Notes: generated by a model from the letters alone, not told the origin. DNA of 64,000 bases from Ceratodon purpureus (GCA_014871385.1 CM026432.1:8548825-8612824); one strand, 5' to 3'; positions 50,060 through 61,917 are shown, numbered from the stretch's first letter. Translations and numbers: made by a program.

Positions 50060-53000
50060 GGTTGCACTAGTCAAGATTAAATAATCAGGGAAAAAGAGAC
50101 CACGTAAAGTGGGACTTCTGTCACACAATTGCACTACATCAAGACTTGCACACTCCTGGCAAGTTAGACAACGTTAACGTCCTCGGAGCTCTTGGATATT
50201 GAGGAATGAACGTCTCCTTGACGTGGTACTCCTGTTTCAGACTGAACAGTCTAGAGGAGGTGAACATTGATCCCGTAATGTCATTCAGATCCTCAATCTG
50301 CAGGCTGGGTGCTCGTCTCGCCAGCGGCCTTCCAACAGCAGACAAATACTGCAGAAATACAGACACATTTTTTATTACCCCCAACTATGAAAATGTGGAA
50401 AATGATTCCTGATTGAAATGCAGCTACAGAGGGTATCAGCTGAGGATATCATGGGACAGGCTGAGAACTTGTCTCCATAATCTGGCACCCACAATTCCAC
50501 TGGCTATCCATAATCTGGCACCCACAATTCCACACTGCTCTAAGAGGCTGAAATCGTTGTCAGCTTCTTCATAAATCAGATGACGAAAGAGCACAACCCC
50601 TGCGGCGTCCGCACTTGGACATAACGACCTGCTTCAATGGCTCCTTAGACGTGGACTAGGCTGCACAAAAACCAGATAGTTTCAATAGAATGTTTACGTC
50701 ACACCAGAATCCTATATGAGGACGTAAGTCTTGATGTGCAGCAATTCATACCAGAAACCTACACCGAAACGTAACAAAACGAAATTTCACTAAGAGACAA
50801 ATTGGCAGAAGAAAGATTCCCTCGTGCAAGCATTCAAACTTGAAAGGCAGACTACAAGTAATATACTGAGACGAGGTTCTCTACTCGTAATCGAAGGAAT
50901 TTTGTCAATCAATTGCAAGAATCGTGGGTTTTCTGAAAAATGCCATATGTGGCTGGGGGTATTGTTTTCAAGGCTTTATCCTCACAAGGATACAGAGATG
51001 ATGACCCAAGTGCAATCCACCGGATCATTTCGGACCTCGCTACAACGTAGAGAGTCATTGTGTTCCCAAAGAGAACGAAAATGACCTGGACCTTCGAAAA
51101 AAATTCATGGGAAAATGGAACCTCCGCCTTCTGTGTCACCAACTAGGTGCCAACAGAGAACTCAAGCTCACCCACAAACCTTCTATGCTAAATAGCCCAC
51201 ATGTCTAGAGAATCTCAACGATTCTACTCCAAAGTTGACCGAACCTAATGAATCTGTCTTGGTGAGTTTGATGGAGAAACCACAAATGCAGCTGCGCACA
51301 ACCAGAGTACTTCACCAAAAAGCAATTTGTTGCAGTCAATATACTGTACCTGGGAGAAGGAGTCGGAGCCGAAATATCCCACTAAGAAGGAAGATCGTAC
51401 GACATAACAGCACATGTGGTTAATCAAGCTTATATCGTAACGGGTATCCACTTCTTCCCCGAACTGTTGTTTTCATGTTGTATTTATCCATGACGACCTC
51501 CGCAGACAAGTTCTAAACTTCTCATTGAAAGTCTACCCCCGGAAGGCCATCAATGCCGACTCAAGCCCCCTCCGCGGAACAACCCAATTGCTTCTGATTA
51601 ACCTCGAACATATTCGACCCCAAAAGCTCACTGACAATCATAAACCCATCACCAATCAGCAAATAAAATTACCACAAGGAGTAAGACTAACCTCCAAAAA
51701 CAAATCCTCCAGAGGAATCAGCAGGCTGATTATATAGAGGTGCAAACATACACTAAGATTCGGCTTCCTTCAAATCAGGCAGGTCGCAACAATCCTCCAT
51801 CTGTGCAAACGGACAAACTGAAACTAGTTGGCGCAATCCTGAACTCTGACACTGTCACCTCTGATATATCAATGCCACACTAAAACCTATACCGACAACC
51901 GGCCGTCCCCTATTTCCCCTGCTCCACCTTAACAAGCCCTAAACGGAGCTCAACCCCATCCTCCAACTCCCTTAGAGAGACAACGCACTAGTGACCGGCA
52001 ACCAACAAACAATAATCCTCCAGCACTCATAACTGCTGCTTAACCAAAATAACAACATAACAAACTAAAAATTCAAATTTAACTTTAAAAAACAACCTCC
52101 TAAAACCTCCACCAACCCCGCATCAAAACAAGCTCATCTTGATTCTTGAGCTTAACCCACATTCTCCAAGACCTTCAAAGTTCAAACCAACCACAAATAA
52201 CATACATCCAGGATCTTACTTCGAATGCAATAAAGCAAGTGCAGGAAACCAGACGGTCACCCAAACTTCGACCGGATCATAGTGCTGAATAAAGGCCTAG
52301 CGACTGATAACCTATGTTGACGTCAATTCGATAGTCTCCCTCAACTTCCAGAACTCTATTTCTTCGCCGACTCGTAATCCCCAACTAGACAACACCCCCA
52401 CAAGAATCGTGAAACTGCAAGCTTGTACGATGCCAGAAACAATAAACCTGATGTAACCCAAAAATACTACAATCGCACAAATTCTAACAGTTGTCGGTTT
52501 AGATTCCAGTCTCTAATATCAACACACGCAGAAACCTCTAGCAGCCAAGCTCCTTCTTACCCCATATTCAGAGCATAGATCCAAAATCCAACGAAACACT
52601 ACATCAATCAGCCAATATGTTCGATGCCATGTTCGGATCAGGCTAATGTACCTCCAAAACGACTACCGACACAAGTGAAAGTGGTCGACAAACGCACCAC
52701 CACATCTTCACTATGGCTCTAGCCACACGCTAGAACAAGACCCGAAGATGGCCACCAGAAAACCAGGTCCACCATCTAGTAACCCACACCTTCGATTACA
52801 AATCACAAACATCAGAGAAACAGACCACTCACAGATCAGAGACGGATCATCCAACCAAAAACTCCACACGACAGTCCTCCTTGAAAACCTTGAACATCGA
52901 TCAGCAAAAGGAGAAACTAACACTCACATGAGCCACCGTTCCGATGCACAGCTGCTGCATCGCTGAGTACCTGAATTTGCACCCTCCAAGACGATTCGCA

Positions 53001-54348
53001 ACCAGTCACGGCAAAATGCAAACCCTCGCTGATTCAGATCTGCAGACTTTGATGCAGGCGGAGTCCACGACAGTCGGCAAAGAGCGAGCACATCTCGATT
53101 GATATCTGTGATATCTGTGCGATACTGAGGTGATGCATGTGTAAATTGTCTGTAATACCTGTATGATACCGCGGCATTCAGGTTGTCAAACTAGGACGGT
53201 GTAAGTTTGTGCAGACGTAACTTAACCCAAAATCCCTTTTAAACTCCATTTTAAGCATTATTCTATTTTTAATTTGCTTGAGCTCTATTCTAAGAAAGTA
53301 TAAATCTCTTTAAGGTGCTCAGTTTGACATTCTAAAAATCCAATTTGGTATAATGGAGTGTAAGTTATGTGCAAGATTCTCTCAAAAAAAAAACCCAACC
53401 CCTTGGGCTGGGTCTGACGTTTAAGGGTTAACTTACAAAGCTTGCATTATGACGTCATGCGGATGGGCCACAGGGCAGCGATTCATTCATTGGGTCGACG
53501 ATGACCCTGTCTTGCAGCCTATTCTTTTTTAGTTGACAACTTGTCAATGGTCGCAGTCCTGAATGAACTTCGCCCCATGAGAGGCTGGGAGACTTGAAGC
53601 TCACAAATTGGAAGCGTATATCAACTAGCAAGATGATTTTACATTACCAGAATGCTTTTGGTGATGTTGTATTATGAAATGTTAACGAGGTTAGAGATTT
53701 CAATTTCAAGGGTATTGAGATGTGAAAATACACATTTTTGTGCACATCCTGGTAAGACACGGAGTCTTGGTTAATTTCTATGGTCAGATTCAAAACAGCG
53801 GTAGGCCCATTTCTTTACTGTCTCCAGCGGCTTCCTCTGTTCCATTCCTTGCCAGAAAAGAGGTGGACAATTTAAGTTTTAGTTACGTTCCCTATTTATT
53901 CTGTAAATGGAATTTATTCGACCAAGATATGCTCGAACGTGTAACATCACCAAGATATGCTCACGAGTGTGGATCAGCTTCACACTGGAAGTCATTGTGA
54001 AGAAGGCCTTCATTTGAAAGAGATGATGATTAAGTAATGAGTAAATAACACGACACTCGAGCACTGTCAATTCCATTGCAAGCAATTATGCCTTTACATC
54101 TGCCCAACATATGTTTGGGAGCCTTCACAGTACTTGGTTGTTGAATATACATCGACATGCACTTAATAGTTGTCGAAAGTTTGCTCGAAAGAAGTACTTC
54201 ACGTAAGAAAATCATCTGATTGATAGAGCTCGGAATCCTGAGAGCATTCTGCAAGGTGCAATTCAGAAGGAACTTAGCTGAGAGGTAAGTAACTTATTTT
54301 GAGTCTGTATTAGAGGTGATTTCTTGAGATCAATTGGCATCTGGAATG
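50060..54348. other. Intergenic, no gene recognised
   Basis: Upstream side of the TNL gene. Only short frames with no domain are present. Contains a 26-bp direct duplication (50475-50500 and 50508-50533). 50.5-53.1 kb is of moderate GC content and unusually poor in G on the plus strand, but no coding pattern emerges. Confidence 0.45.
50475..50533 (+). repeat. Exact 26-bp direct duplication
   Basis: CCATAATCTGGCACCCACAA followed by TTCCAC occurs at 50475-50500 and again at 50508-50533, separated by 7 bp. It is a recent 33-bp tandem duplication with no evident function. Confidence 0.85.
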
Positions 54349-54429
54349 ATGAACTATACAAGCATTGGAGTGATGAAACTTAGAAGCATTGGAGTTGCCG
54401 TTCATCACTCCAATGTTTGAATAGTTCAT
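54349..54429 (+). other. Long hairpin, 29-bp stem and 23-nt loop
   Basis: 54363-54377 (CATTGGAGTGATGAA) is perfectly complementary to 54401-54415. The flanking 54349-54362 pairs with 54416-54429 with two mismatches. The stem is thus 29 bp with a 23-nt loop. The loop itself repeats GCATTGGAGT. It could be a small-RNA precursor, a miniature inverted-repeat element or a chance fold-back; no target-site repeat was found. Confidence 0.65.
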
Positions 54430-56252
54430 AAAATATTATGGATTCTACAATCATATGGTATAAGAGCTTCACACAAGAGTACTATAGGAGCAAAGTATTC
54501 AATGTGTATCCACTTAGACAAATTTAGGACGATCTTTGAAGTTGGTCCAGATCATCTTCAAATAGCTTGGTTCTGATCTTCCATTTGTCTGAAGTGGCAA
54601 TAAATTTAAAATTCCAACTCTAGGTACGTGGCGAGGCACAATTTTAAGGTAGTGCGCCCAAAAACCGTCCTGGCCCAAAAACTGTCCCATAGGCTTGCCA
54701 TAGGCTTGACATAGGCTGTTCCTGAAACTGTGCTACATCATTCTAATTCCGTCTATGGCTGCAGAAATTGAGTGCTTGTGATTGGTGCAGAAACGTCTTA
54801 TTCTCATAATCCAAGTGGTCATATTAACCATGACTCTAGGGACGGTTAGAGGAGCACCTAGGGCTGAACATTCAAAAATTCATAAGAAATTGTAGACTTA
54901 CTCAAAAAATGATTTTTTTTTTGGGATGGCTTTGCACTAGCTTTGCACTTCATCCAAAAATTATAAAAAAATTCCACCACTATTCCAAATGAGCAAACCT
55001 GAAATTCGGACGGTTTCTGGGACCACTACCTTAACGCACAGTCCGGCAGTGTGACTGTGAGGCACAAAGTGTTCCATATACCAACGCCAAATTACCATGG
55101 ACGCATCCATGTTTTTCCCTCGCCACCCGTAGTATGGAAAGCCATTCCTGGTTAACCCCTAAACGCCTAAACGACCAAAAATTGGTCGATTTCATTCTTT
55201 GACCGTTCGCAGCCGTCATTCAGTTGACAGTTTTTCATCCGAGTAATTTTTTTGGAATCTAGAGGGTAAAATCTATCCAAATCACTTTTTTTTACTGTAA
55301 AATTCAATGTTGGTGATTTTTGGTGGCACTTCAAAGTGGAAATGATCAATACCGCGCACTCCCATTTTTTCAATCTGAGGTTGCTCGGTTTGCAAGGGCT
55401 GAAGCTTTAGGGAGAAAAAACTGTGTAGGACAAAAAAATTGAGAAGTGCCCGAGTAGTGCAAGGGTTGTGAAATGGGCAGTTTGTAGTTTTTGGGGCAGT
55501 TTGAAAGGACTCAAAAAGTGCATCCATGTAGGCAGCCACAGTGGCGGGGAGAACAAACCCCTCCAAAAAGTATGTCCACATGGCACATCCACATTCAAAC
55601 TAAAAAAAATTCAAATGAAGGGGGGTTAGAGAGTGCTTTCAAACTCTACATTGCTCGACCTATAGGATCCAAAGCAAGCACTAATGGAGAGAAAGATGGA
55701 GATTCCCATAACCACCAAATCAATTTGCAATCAAGGTAGAAGATTGAAACACAACCTCCAAAGAGGGAATTCTCTGACAATAACAATTGAGAGATAAGGA
55801 AGGGAGCTCTCACTTGCAAATTTGCCATGAAGGGCACACAAATTGAACATTGAATCCACAGATTCAGAGATTGAGGGAGGCCAACGGGCCTCACTTTGTG
55901 CACAAAAATTGAAACGCCACAGATTCTGCATTCACTGCAAGAGGGGACTAGAGAGATTGTATGTGAGGAGGTTGCTGCAATACTGAATGCGGGAAAGTGA
56001 TTCAGGCTGTAGCAAGAGTCGTAAGCTGTGTGTGAGTGGAGCCTAGCTGCAGCGATTGGGGGTGAGGGAGAGGTTCGGTGAGGCAGTCTGCCTTGAGAGG
56101 ATCTACAAGAGGAATAAACCAAGTTTGGTGAGGTGAATGAATTGAAGGTGAGGAGTGAGAATTGAGAGGTGAGGGAGAGAGCGAAGAACAATGCAAGTGA
56201 GAGGACGTGAGGGGAGGGAGGGAGAGGGTACCTGTGAGGTCGGGGAAAGGTA
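54430..56252. other. Intergenic, no gene recognised
   Basis: Contains a short tandem CATAGGCTTGCC/CATAGGCTTGAC stretch near 54690-54720. A long minus-strand frame (56446-55646) exists only because of the tandem repeat and CT-rich bias and shows no domain. Confidence 0.4.
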
Positions 56253-56390
56253 TCGAGGGCTTGCGGAAGTGGGTCTGTGAGGTGTCGAGGGCTTGCGGAA
56301 GAGGGTCTGTGAGGTGTCGAGGGCTTGCGGAAGAGGGTCTGTGAGGTGTCGAGGGCTTGCGGAAGAGGGTTTGTGAGGTGTCGCGGCAGC
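56253..56390 (+). repeat. 32-bp tandem minisatellite, about four copies
   Basis: The unit contains TCGAGGGCTTGCGGAAG and GGTCTGTGAGGTG. Starts of TCGAGGG are at 56253, 56285, 56317 and 56349, exactly 32 bp apart, with a partial fifth copy. Copies differ at one or two bases. Confidence 0.9.
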
Positions 56391-57997
56391 AAATCCAAGC
56401 TGTAGTCAGTGAGTTGAGTCAAAAAACCAAAAAAAAAAAAAAACAAAACAAAACAAAGTAGAGAGGAGCGGGTGGTGGTGGGGGTAGGAACCTGAGGGAA
56501 GTGAGGTGTTGGTGAGCAGTTAGTCCGTGAAACTCCACAACAGGCCTGCTATCGCTGATCGGCTTGTGTGCTCATTTCCTTCACACTCTAGATTCTCGTG
56601 TTCTCTTGTCCGGAATCGCATTCTGCACATATCAAATGGCTTCCAGAATGTCGTCGTCTGCTCTGCTGTTGCTGGCATTGTTTGTGGCAACCCTATAATC
56701 TATTCCTGCAGGTTGCATTCGTTGATGACGCCGTTGCTGGAGCTAGTACTTGTGATAAGGTCACCGCATCAAAGAGCCCAATATTGGTTTCAACATGACC
56801 CCTTCAGAGATTGAGGGAGAGGGTGAGGCAGGAGAGAGATTCGAGAGTTTGGAGAGAGTGAGGGCACTAAGAGGAAGATCTGAGCAGTGAGGAAGAGGAG
56901 AGGACAATGAGGAAAACCCAAGAAAAACGAGTGAGGGAGAGTAGGGGAAGAGATTCGAGAGTTTGGTGAGGGAGAGCGAGACAGGGAGATCTGAGCGGGG
57001 AGGGAGAGGAGAGAACGCCGAGAGAGGGAGAGCAGGGAACGAAAAGAGGGAGCGCGGCCCGGGATCTGGGAGGGCCTTGACTGTATCTTAGGGCCTAACG
57101 GCCAGCCCACGCGGCGGGGCCTTTCTCTACTGACGGGGCAGGGAGAAATTCTAAGGGGCAGCTGCCCTCCCAACCGGGTTTGCTTTTGGCGCTAGTGGGC
57201 AGCACCCTTTGAATCTCACATGTGCTGCCCTGACCTCCTCGAATTCCGGAGCTTTGTCTTCACAAAGACGCCGAGCTTGTGGGGAAGCAAATGTGGTGTT
57301 GCTCCAAATCGGGCCTCCACCACTTGCAACTTTGTTGTTTTTTGAAATGAGATTGATGCTCATTTCTTTTCTAATACACTATTCCTTCATAGTGAGTCAC
57401 TTGATTGTCTTTCTCATGTGTGTGATTTGTTTTAGAGCTCATTTTCCAATCTCTCACTGTTTTTAGACTGTAGAGGTGGCTGTGATTGCAAGACACTTTT
57501 CTCCCTATCTACTCTAGATCTTTAAGGGATTCTTTTTGCAAATGGTTCGCCTATACTTAGAGTTTGATTCTTATCCACCAAACCTACCGTGTACTTGAAT
57601 CTCACTCACCTAGATCCATTTTTCTATTGCTGCCCTGCTTTGGTCAACTCTCCATTTCGAGATTCAAAGCTCATTTTTGCACTATTCACTCACTTGATTT
57701 GCAATCAATCACCACAAGTGTGTTGCACCATGTATTCTCTACACTTTCTATTCCTCACAGCACCTAAACTACTCCAAACAGCCAACTGATTTGAGCCCAA
57801 ATGGAGTCTCCACGGTCATGGGTCCCAACTGTAGATTTCTCCACGGCTACAGGCACGGGCGTTTGGGGGTTAAGTACCAGCACCGATAATTTACTTCACT
57901 CTCAATGTTGACATTTTCTCTGTTAACAGCACTTTCATCCACCAGTCCTCATCCCTGTAGATAACCAACTTTGTACTGGTTAGTCAGATTACGGTAG
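56391..57997. other. Intergenic, with a GA-rich tract
   Basis: 56800-57060 is strongly purine-rich on the plus strand (GAGGGAGAG-type words), with AGATTCGAGAGTTTGG occurring twice. No gene was recognised. A poly-A run lies near 56429-56443. Confidence 0.45.
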
Positions 57998-58960
57998 TGT
58001 TAATTTTAGAATTAGGACAATGTATAAATTGATGTGTCTCTGAACACACTTACTCTCTCATCTTATTAATACAACGATGCATCTGCAGCAATTTCATCAT
58101 GGTATCAGAGCATCTGCTCTTCTAGCTAAGATCCTTATCCTCCCTCTATTTCCTATTTTCTCTCTCCTCCTTATCACTCTATCCTATCTAGTCACTATGG
58201 AATCTGCACTTTCAGGCAGAGAGATTCCGGAGACCACAAAGCTTTAGGGTGCATCCAATTACGCAATTTGGGCTTATAAGATCAGGACTTTGTTACAAGG
58301 GGAGAAGCTATGGCAGGTGGTCTCACCTGATGTACAACCCGGCTCCTCTGCTTCCTCATCCGGGACTACTACTTCCGAGGCTTCTCGTGAAGTTGAGTCA
58401 ACACCAACGGGAGCACGCACCACCGTCCCTGCATCGACAGTTCCGTCTCCTGCAGCTACTCCTTCTCCCGCACCGAACCTCGAGGATCAAAGATACAAGG
58501 CAACAATAATCATCATTCCAACTGTAAGAGACTCAATTCTACCTCATGTTATCAATATGACTGATTCTAGGAGAATCTGGATAAAGTTAAAAGACCTATA
58601 CGAATCTAGCTCCATGAATCGACGTCTTAGCCTAAAGTCTCAACTCTAAAGTCTCAAAATGACTGAGAAAAATAGTTTAGAGTCTCACCTTGCGTCGATT
58701 AGCACTCTGGTTGAACAGCTTGCTAATATCAGGGTCCTTATCCCTTATGAGGAGTTGGTAGATAGGGTCTTGACTAGTCTACCACCCAGCTGGAATGTTT
58801 TCCGCTAGATAATCTCTGGCAGAGAGCGATCTCCTACATTCGATGAGCTCGAAAGTCTGCTTCTGCAAGAAGACGGCGTTAGAACCAGAGACCGAGAACG
58901 CGACGATGGAGAACATGACATCCTATTTGCAGGACAACTTGGAGGAGAAAGAAGCTTTTC
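57998..58960 (+). mobile_element. Decayed Copia-type retrotransposon start: short LTR, primer site, gag
   Basis: A candidate 5' LTR of only about 100 bp starts TGTTAATTTTAG (57998), holds TATAAAT at 58023 and ends TTTCA or ATCA at about 58097-58100. TGGTATCAGAGCA at 58101 is the usual Copia primer-binding site for initiator Met-tRNA. Gag starts at the ATG at 58197. It is recognisable by ASNYAIWAYKIRTLLQGEKLW, RIWIKLKDLYESSS and a following SLESHLASISTLVEQL-type helix, ending DELESLLLQEDG. Three stop codons interrupt the frame (58245 TAG, 58647 TAA, 58806 TAG) without any frame change. No protease, integrase or reverse transcriptase follows, since the sequence is cut off at the palindrome at 58961. 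Confidence 0.8.
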
Positions 58961-58998
58961 ATAAAAACTTTAAGCAAAATTTTGCTTAAAGTTTTTAT
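58961..58998. other. Perfect 38-bp palindrome at a repeat junction
   Basis: The left half reads ATAAAAACTTTAAGCAAAA and the right half is its exact reverse complement, with no loop. The left half abuts the Copia fragment. The right half runs into the 154-bp dispersed repeat, whose other copy (37288) carries only the right-half sequence. The left half therefore looks like an inverted duplication of the repeat's first bases. Confidence 0.9.
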
Positions 58999-59137
58999 TT
59001 GTTCAAGAATACTATATAGAAGGAAATAAAAGTTTATTGAGTTTCGTTATGAAGCTTTTCCTTACAAATCCTATCTATAAAACACATTACTTTTTAATAG
59101 ATATTTTGAAAATAGTATGAAATTACAGATATTAATC
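58984..59137 (+). repeat. Dispersed 154-bp repeat, copy 2
   Basis: Counterpart of 37288-37441 in the same orientation with few mismatches. It starts inside the right arm of the 38-bp palindrome. Confidence 0.85.
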
Positions 59138-60180
59138 TATGAATAAGATTCATTTAATTTAAATCATACACAAGTTAAAGTATTTTTTTATTTTTAAACT
59201 TATAATATTATATAAATAAAATATAGTTTTTAATTCATTTGTAATATGTATTCCAAAATCACAATATATTTGTAGAAAAATGAACTTAATAAAGAATTGT
59301 ATGATGAAGAATTCTTTGTCAATTGATTTGTAGATGTTTTCATGCAATTATAAACAATAAAGCCAACAGATTTTCTTTTTAATACAATAGCAAAGACTTC
59401 ATTCTTAATTTTTTTCTACTTTATCTACATTAATTTAAATCTTGGTAAGTTTCAAATTTGTGGTAAAATTTATTTCAACAAAGTTTATTAAACACAAAAT
59501 TCTTACCATAGAATGGGATTTTTGATCAACAAACTCCATCAAATAAGAATTTACCACAAATTTGAAACCCAAGATATATAGTCATTTTGGTTTATCATCC
59601 ATACGAAGAAGGAAATCAAGCAAGAAAAAGATCGACAATAACAAGAAAAAGACCACTAAAGCCAAACAAAGGCAAAAGAACATTAGCGCAAATGCCAGTC
59701 GTCTACAATTTGACTACAAACAATAAACAAATGAAATCAACATCTAATTACAAATTAATTAACAAATTTTACAAAAATATAGTTAATATCCGAAATACTT
59801 GGCCAAAAACAAAATAAATTACCGTACGTGCATGGCCAATTGAGCAAAATTTAAGTTCTTTTTTGAGGTGCAGAAAAGTCCTGAAATTTTCTTAAAATAA
59901 AAGTCATATTGGTATTCAAAAAAATCGGAATCGCAATGAAATTAAGTTATTAAACTCAAAAACTCAAAATTAATTAATTATTCAGCACTACAGTGCCAAA
60001 TTGGCCGTGCATATGGTATGGGATACTTGGTTAATACCTACATAATAGAATTATTTGTAAGGGCTTCCGGTATATGACTTAGATACCATGAGTTTTGCTT
60101 TATTCCAGTGACGACCTAAGTCGGATCTGGTTTAGCATGGCTGGGAGGGTCGTTCGTCAACATGACAATTATTTCGTCAC
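59138..60180. other. AT-rich intergenic DNA
   Basis: No domain-bearing frame. An ATG-led frame at 59587-59817 is lysine-rich because of base composition only. Confidence 0.45.
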
Positions 60181-60295
60181 CCACGACAGTTCCATTTCGG
60201 CCTCCACGACAGTTCCATTTCGGCCCCCACGACAGTTCCATTTCGTCACCCACGACAGTTCCATTTCGTCACCCACGACAGTTCCAGCATTGTTC
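60181..60295 (+). repeat. 23-bp tandem repeat, five copies
   Basis: CACGACAGTTCCATTTCG recurs with starts at 60182, 60205, 60228, 60251 and 60274, an exact 23-bp period. The five bases completing each unit vary (GTCAC, GCCTC, GCCCC). It lies about 700 bp upstream of the first recognised POLA2 exon. Confidence 0.9.
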
Positions 60296-60432
60296 CCGAT
60301 ACTTTGGTTCCCAGTAATCGTGTTCCCGGCGTTCCGACGTTCCCGGTGGCGGTTCACTTACACCGTTGCGGAATCTGCGTTTCAGTGGAAGAGTGAGCGG
60401 GAGTTATATACGGAGGGAGTGTCGTTTGGTGT

Positions 60433-60957
60433 GCAATTGTTGTGGGTTATACATGCTACTGCTGGAAATCGTCTTTGAATGCGGGAGTGAGGGGTTTTTG
60501 AGGGCTTTTTGGTGTGCAGGAGACGAGGATTCGGAGATGTGGAGCGATTCGGATGTCGCCAGTGTTTGATTGAATGTGTTTTGGTAAGTGATTGATTCAA
60601 TTCAGCTTGAGCTTGAGCTTTCGATGATGGGTTCGGGGTATTGCGTCTTCAGTGTGTGTTTTAGGGTGGAGACGAGCGACTAGATGGTCCTACTCTTGAT
60701 GCTCTTCACTTTGTTTCGAGAGGATTGTTGGTTGATTTCTATGCCATCGTTGGGTAAACATATGTTGATGGGTTGGTTGGAGTTTGAGTTGGGATGGGTT
60801 TTGTGGGTTTGAGGAGTTTTTTTGTTTGTCTGTGTGATGCAGGTTTTGGTTCAGGGTGAGCTTGCAATTGTTGTGGGTTATGTAGTCGTTATACATGGTA
60901 CTGCCGGAAGTCGTCTTTGTATGCGGGAGTGAGGGGTTTTTGAGGGCTTTTTGGTGT
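60433..60957 (+). repeat. Direct duplication near the first recognised POLA2 exon
   Basis: 60433-60515 (83 bp) matches 60864-60957 (94 bp). The second copy has an 11-base insertion after GTGGGTTAT and a few substitutions. Both copies start GCAATTGTTGTGGGTTAT and end GGGCTTTTTGGTGT. The second copy forms the 3' end of an intron, with its TAG acceptor a few bases downstream at 60964. The first copy is likewise followed by a CAG acceptor-like site. Confidence 0.85.
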
Positions 60958-60964
60958 TTGGTAG

Positions 60965-61917
60965 GTGCGGCCATGTGCTCGAGCTTGGGGATGGAGCCGG
61001 AGGAGTTTGTTTCCAAATGGGAGCTCTTTTACCTTAATCTGTGAGTCTTCTGGGCGGATGCTCTGTCAATGCAGCAGGTTTTGGTGTTTGGGATGTAGTT
61101 CGGAGCTTGACGTTGAGAGGGTGTGGTTTTAGGCTTCGGTAGGGTGGTTGTGTGTAGAGTGCGTTTGATTAGAATGCTTAGGTTGTGTTTTGAGGGATCG
61201 AAAGGTTTGATGATTATGGACTGATTTGTGGTAGAGTGTTCAATTAAAGTGTTGGCATGTGGTTTAGGCAGATGGACGGAGTGAAGGTCTTGAAGGCGGA
61301 TTTGGATGGTTTCAAGCAGTTTCTGGAGAAGGAGAGACGGGAGTTTTTTCGGAAGAAGCAAACTGGATTGCATTTTTACACCAAAGATGACGTTGACATG
61401 TATGCCCTTCGCATTCAATTGTGGAGACAGATTGTAAGCTGCAGAGAAATGTTTTTTCATGCCAAATTTTAGTCTTAATGGAGTACCTTCTCTGCTCAGA
61501 TTGGAGAATGAGTCTTTTGCAGGTTGCTTGATGACAAGCAGGAAACTGGATGCGAAGAGAAACCTTTTACCACAGACTCCTTCGAAGGAGAAGGTTACAC
61601 CAGAATCTTATGTCAACCCCACGGAGCTGACACTCCCTCCATTTATTTTGAAAAACCGTGGCTTCTCTTTGCACACTCCAGCTGATGTTGCTCTCAAACC
61701 CTCAGATACTCCGTTTGCACGCCGCGTGAACAAGTTCGCTGTGCAATTTACATTCAATGATCATCTTTCTTTGGAGTCAAGCGGAGAAGCCGCCTCCAAT
61801 ACTGATAGCGATGATATATTGAAGCGCTTGAAGCCGGTTCGGCGTTGTGAGATTGATGTGTTGGGGACTGGACCTGAGTCAGGAACTCGATATATGTTCG
61901 AACAGATTGAGAACAGG
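60965..61917 (+). CDS. POLA2: DNA polymerase alpha subunit B, amino-terminal exons only
   Basis: The B subunit is the non-catalytic partner of the DNA polymerase alpha-primase complex that starts DNA synthesis. Three exons are modelled: 60965-61040, 61268-61399 and 61500-61917. All are phase-consistent: phase 1 in, then 2 and 2, phase 0 out. Together they encode SSLGMEPEEFVSKWELFYLN, then QMDGVKVLKADLDGFKQFL, LHFYTKDDVD, then FARRVNKFAVQFTFNDHL and PESGTRYMFEQIENR. These follow, in order, the conserved amino-terminal blocks of plant POLA2 as I know the family. The 5' phase shows that an earlier coding exon exists, but I could not find it. After 61917 the expected OB-fold and phosphoesterase-like segments are not recognisable before 64000. 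Confidence 0.75.

Noticed and set aside
55646-56446. 266-codon minus-strand frame
   Set aside because: Low-complexity S/P/L-rich translation over a 32-bp tandem repeat and GA-rich DNA, with no domain and poly-A run at its start.
60181-60295. CRISPR-like array
   Set aside because: Units are directly adjacent at 23 bp with no unique spacers, in a plant nuclear context; it is a minisatellite.
60095-60478. 127-codon plus-strand frame
   Set aside because: Most of it is the 23-bp tandem repeat and the remainder has no domain; it does not match the missing POLA2 first exon.
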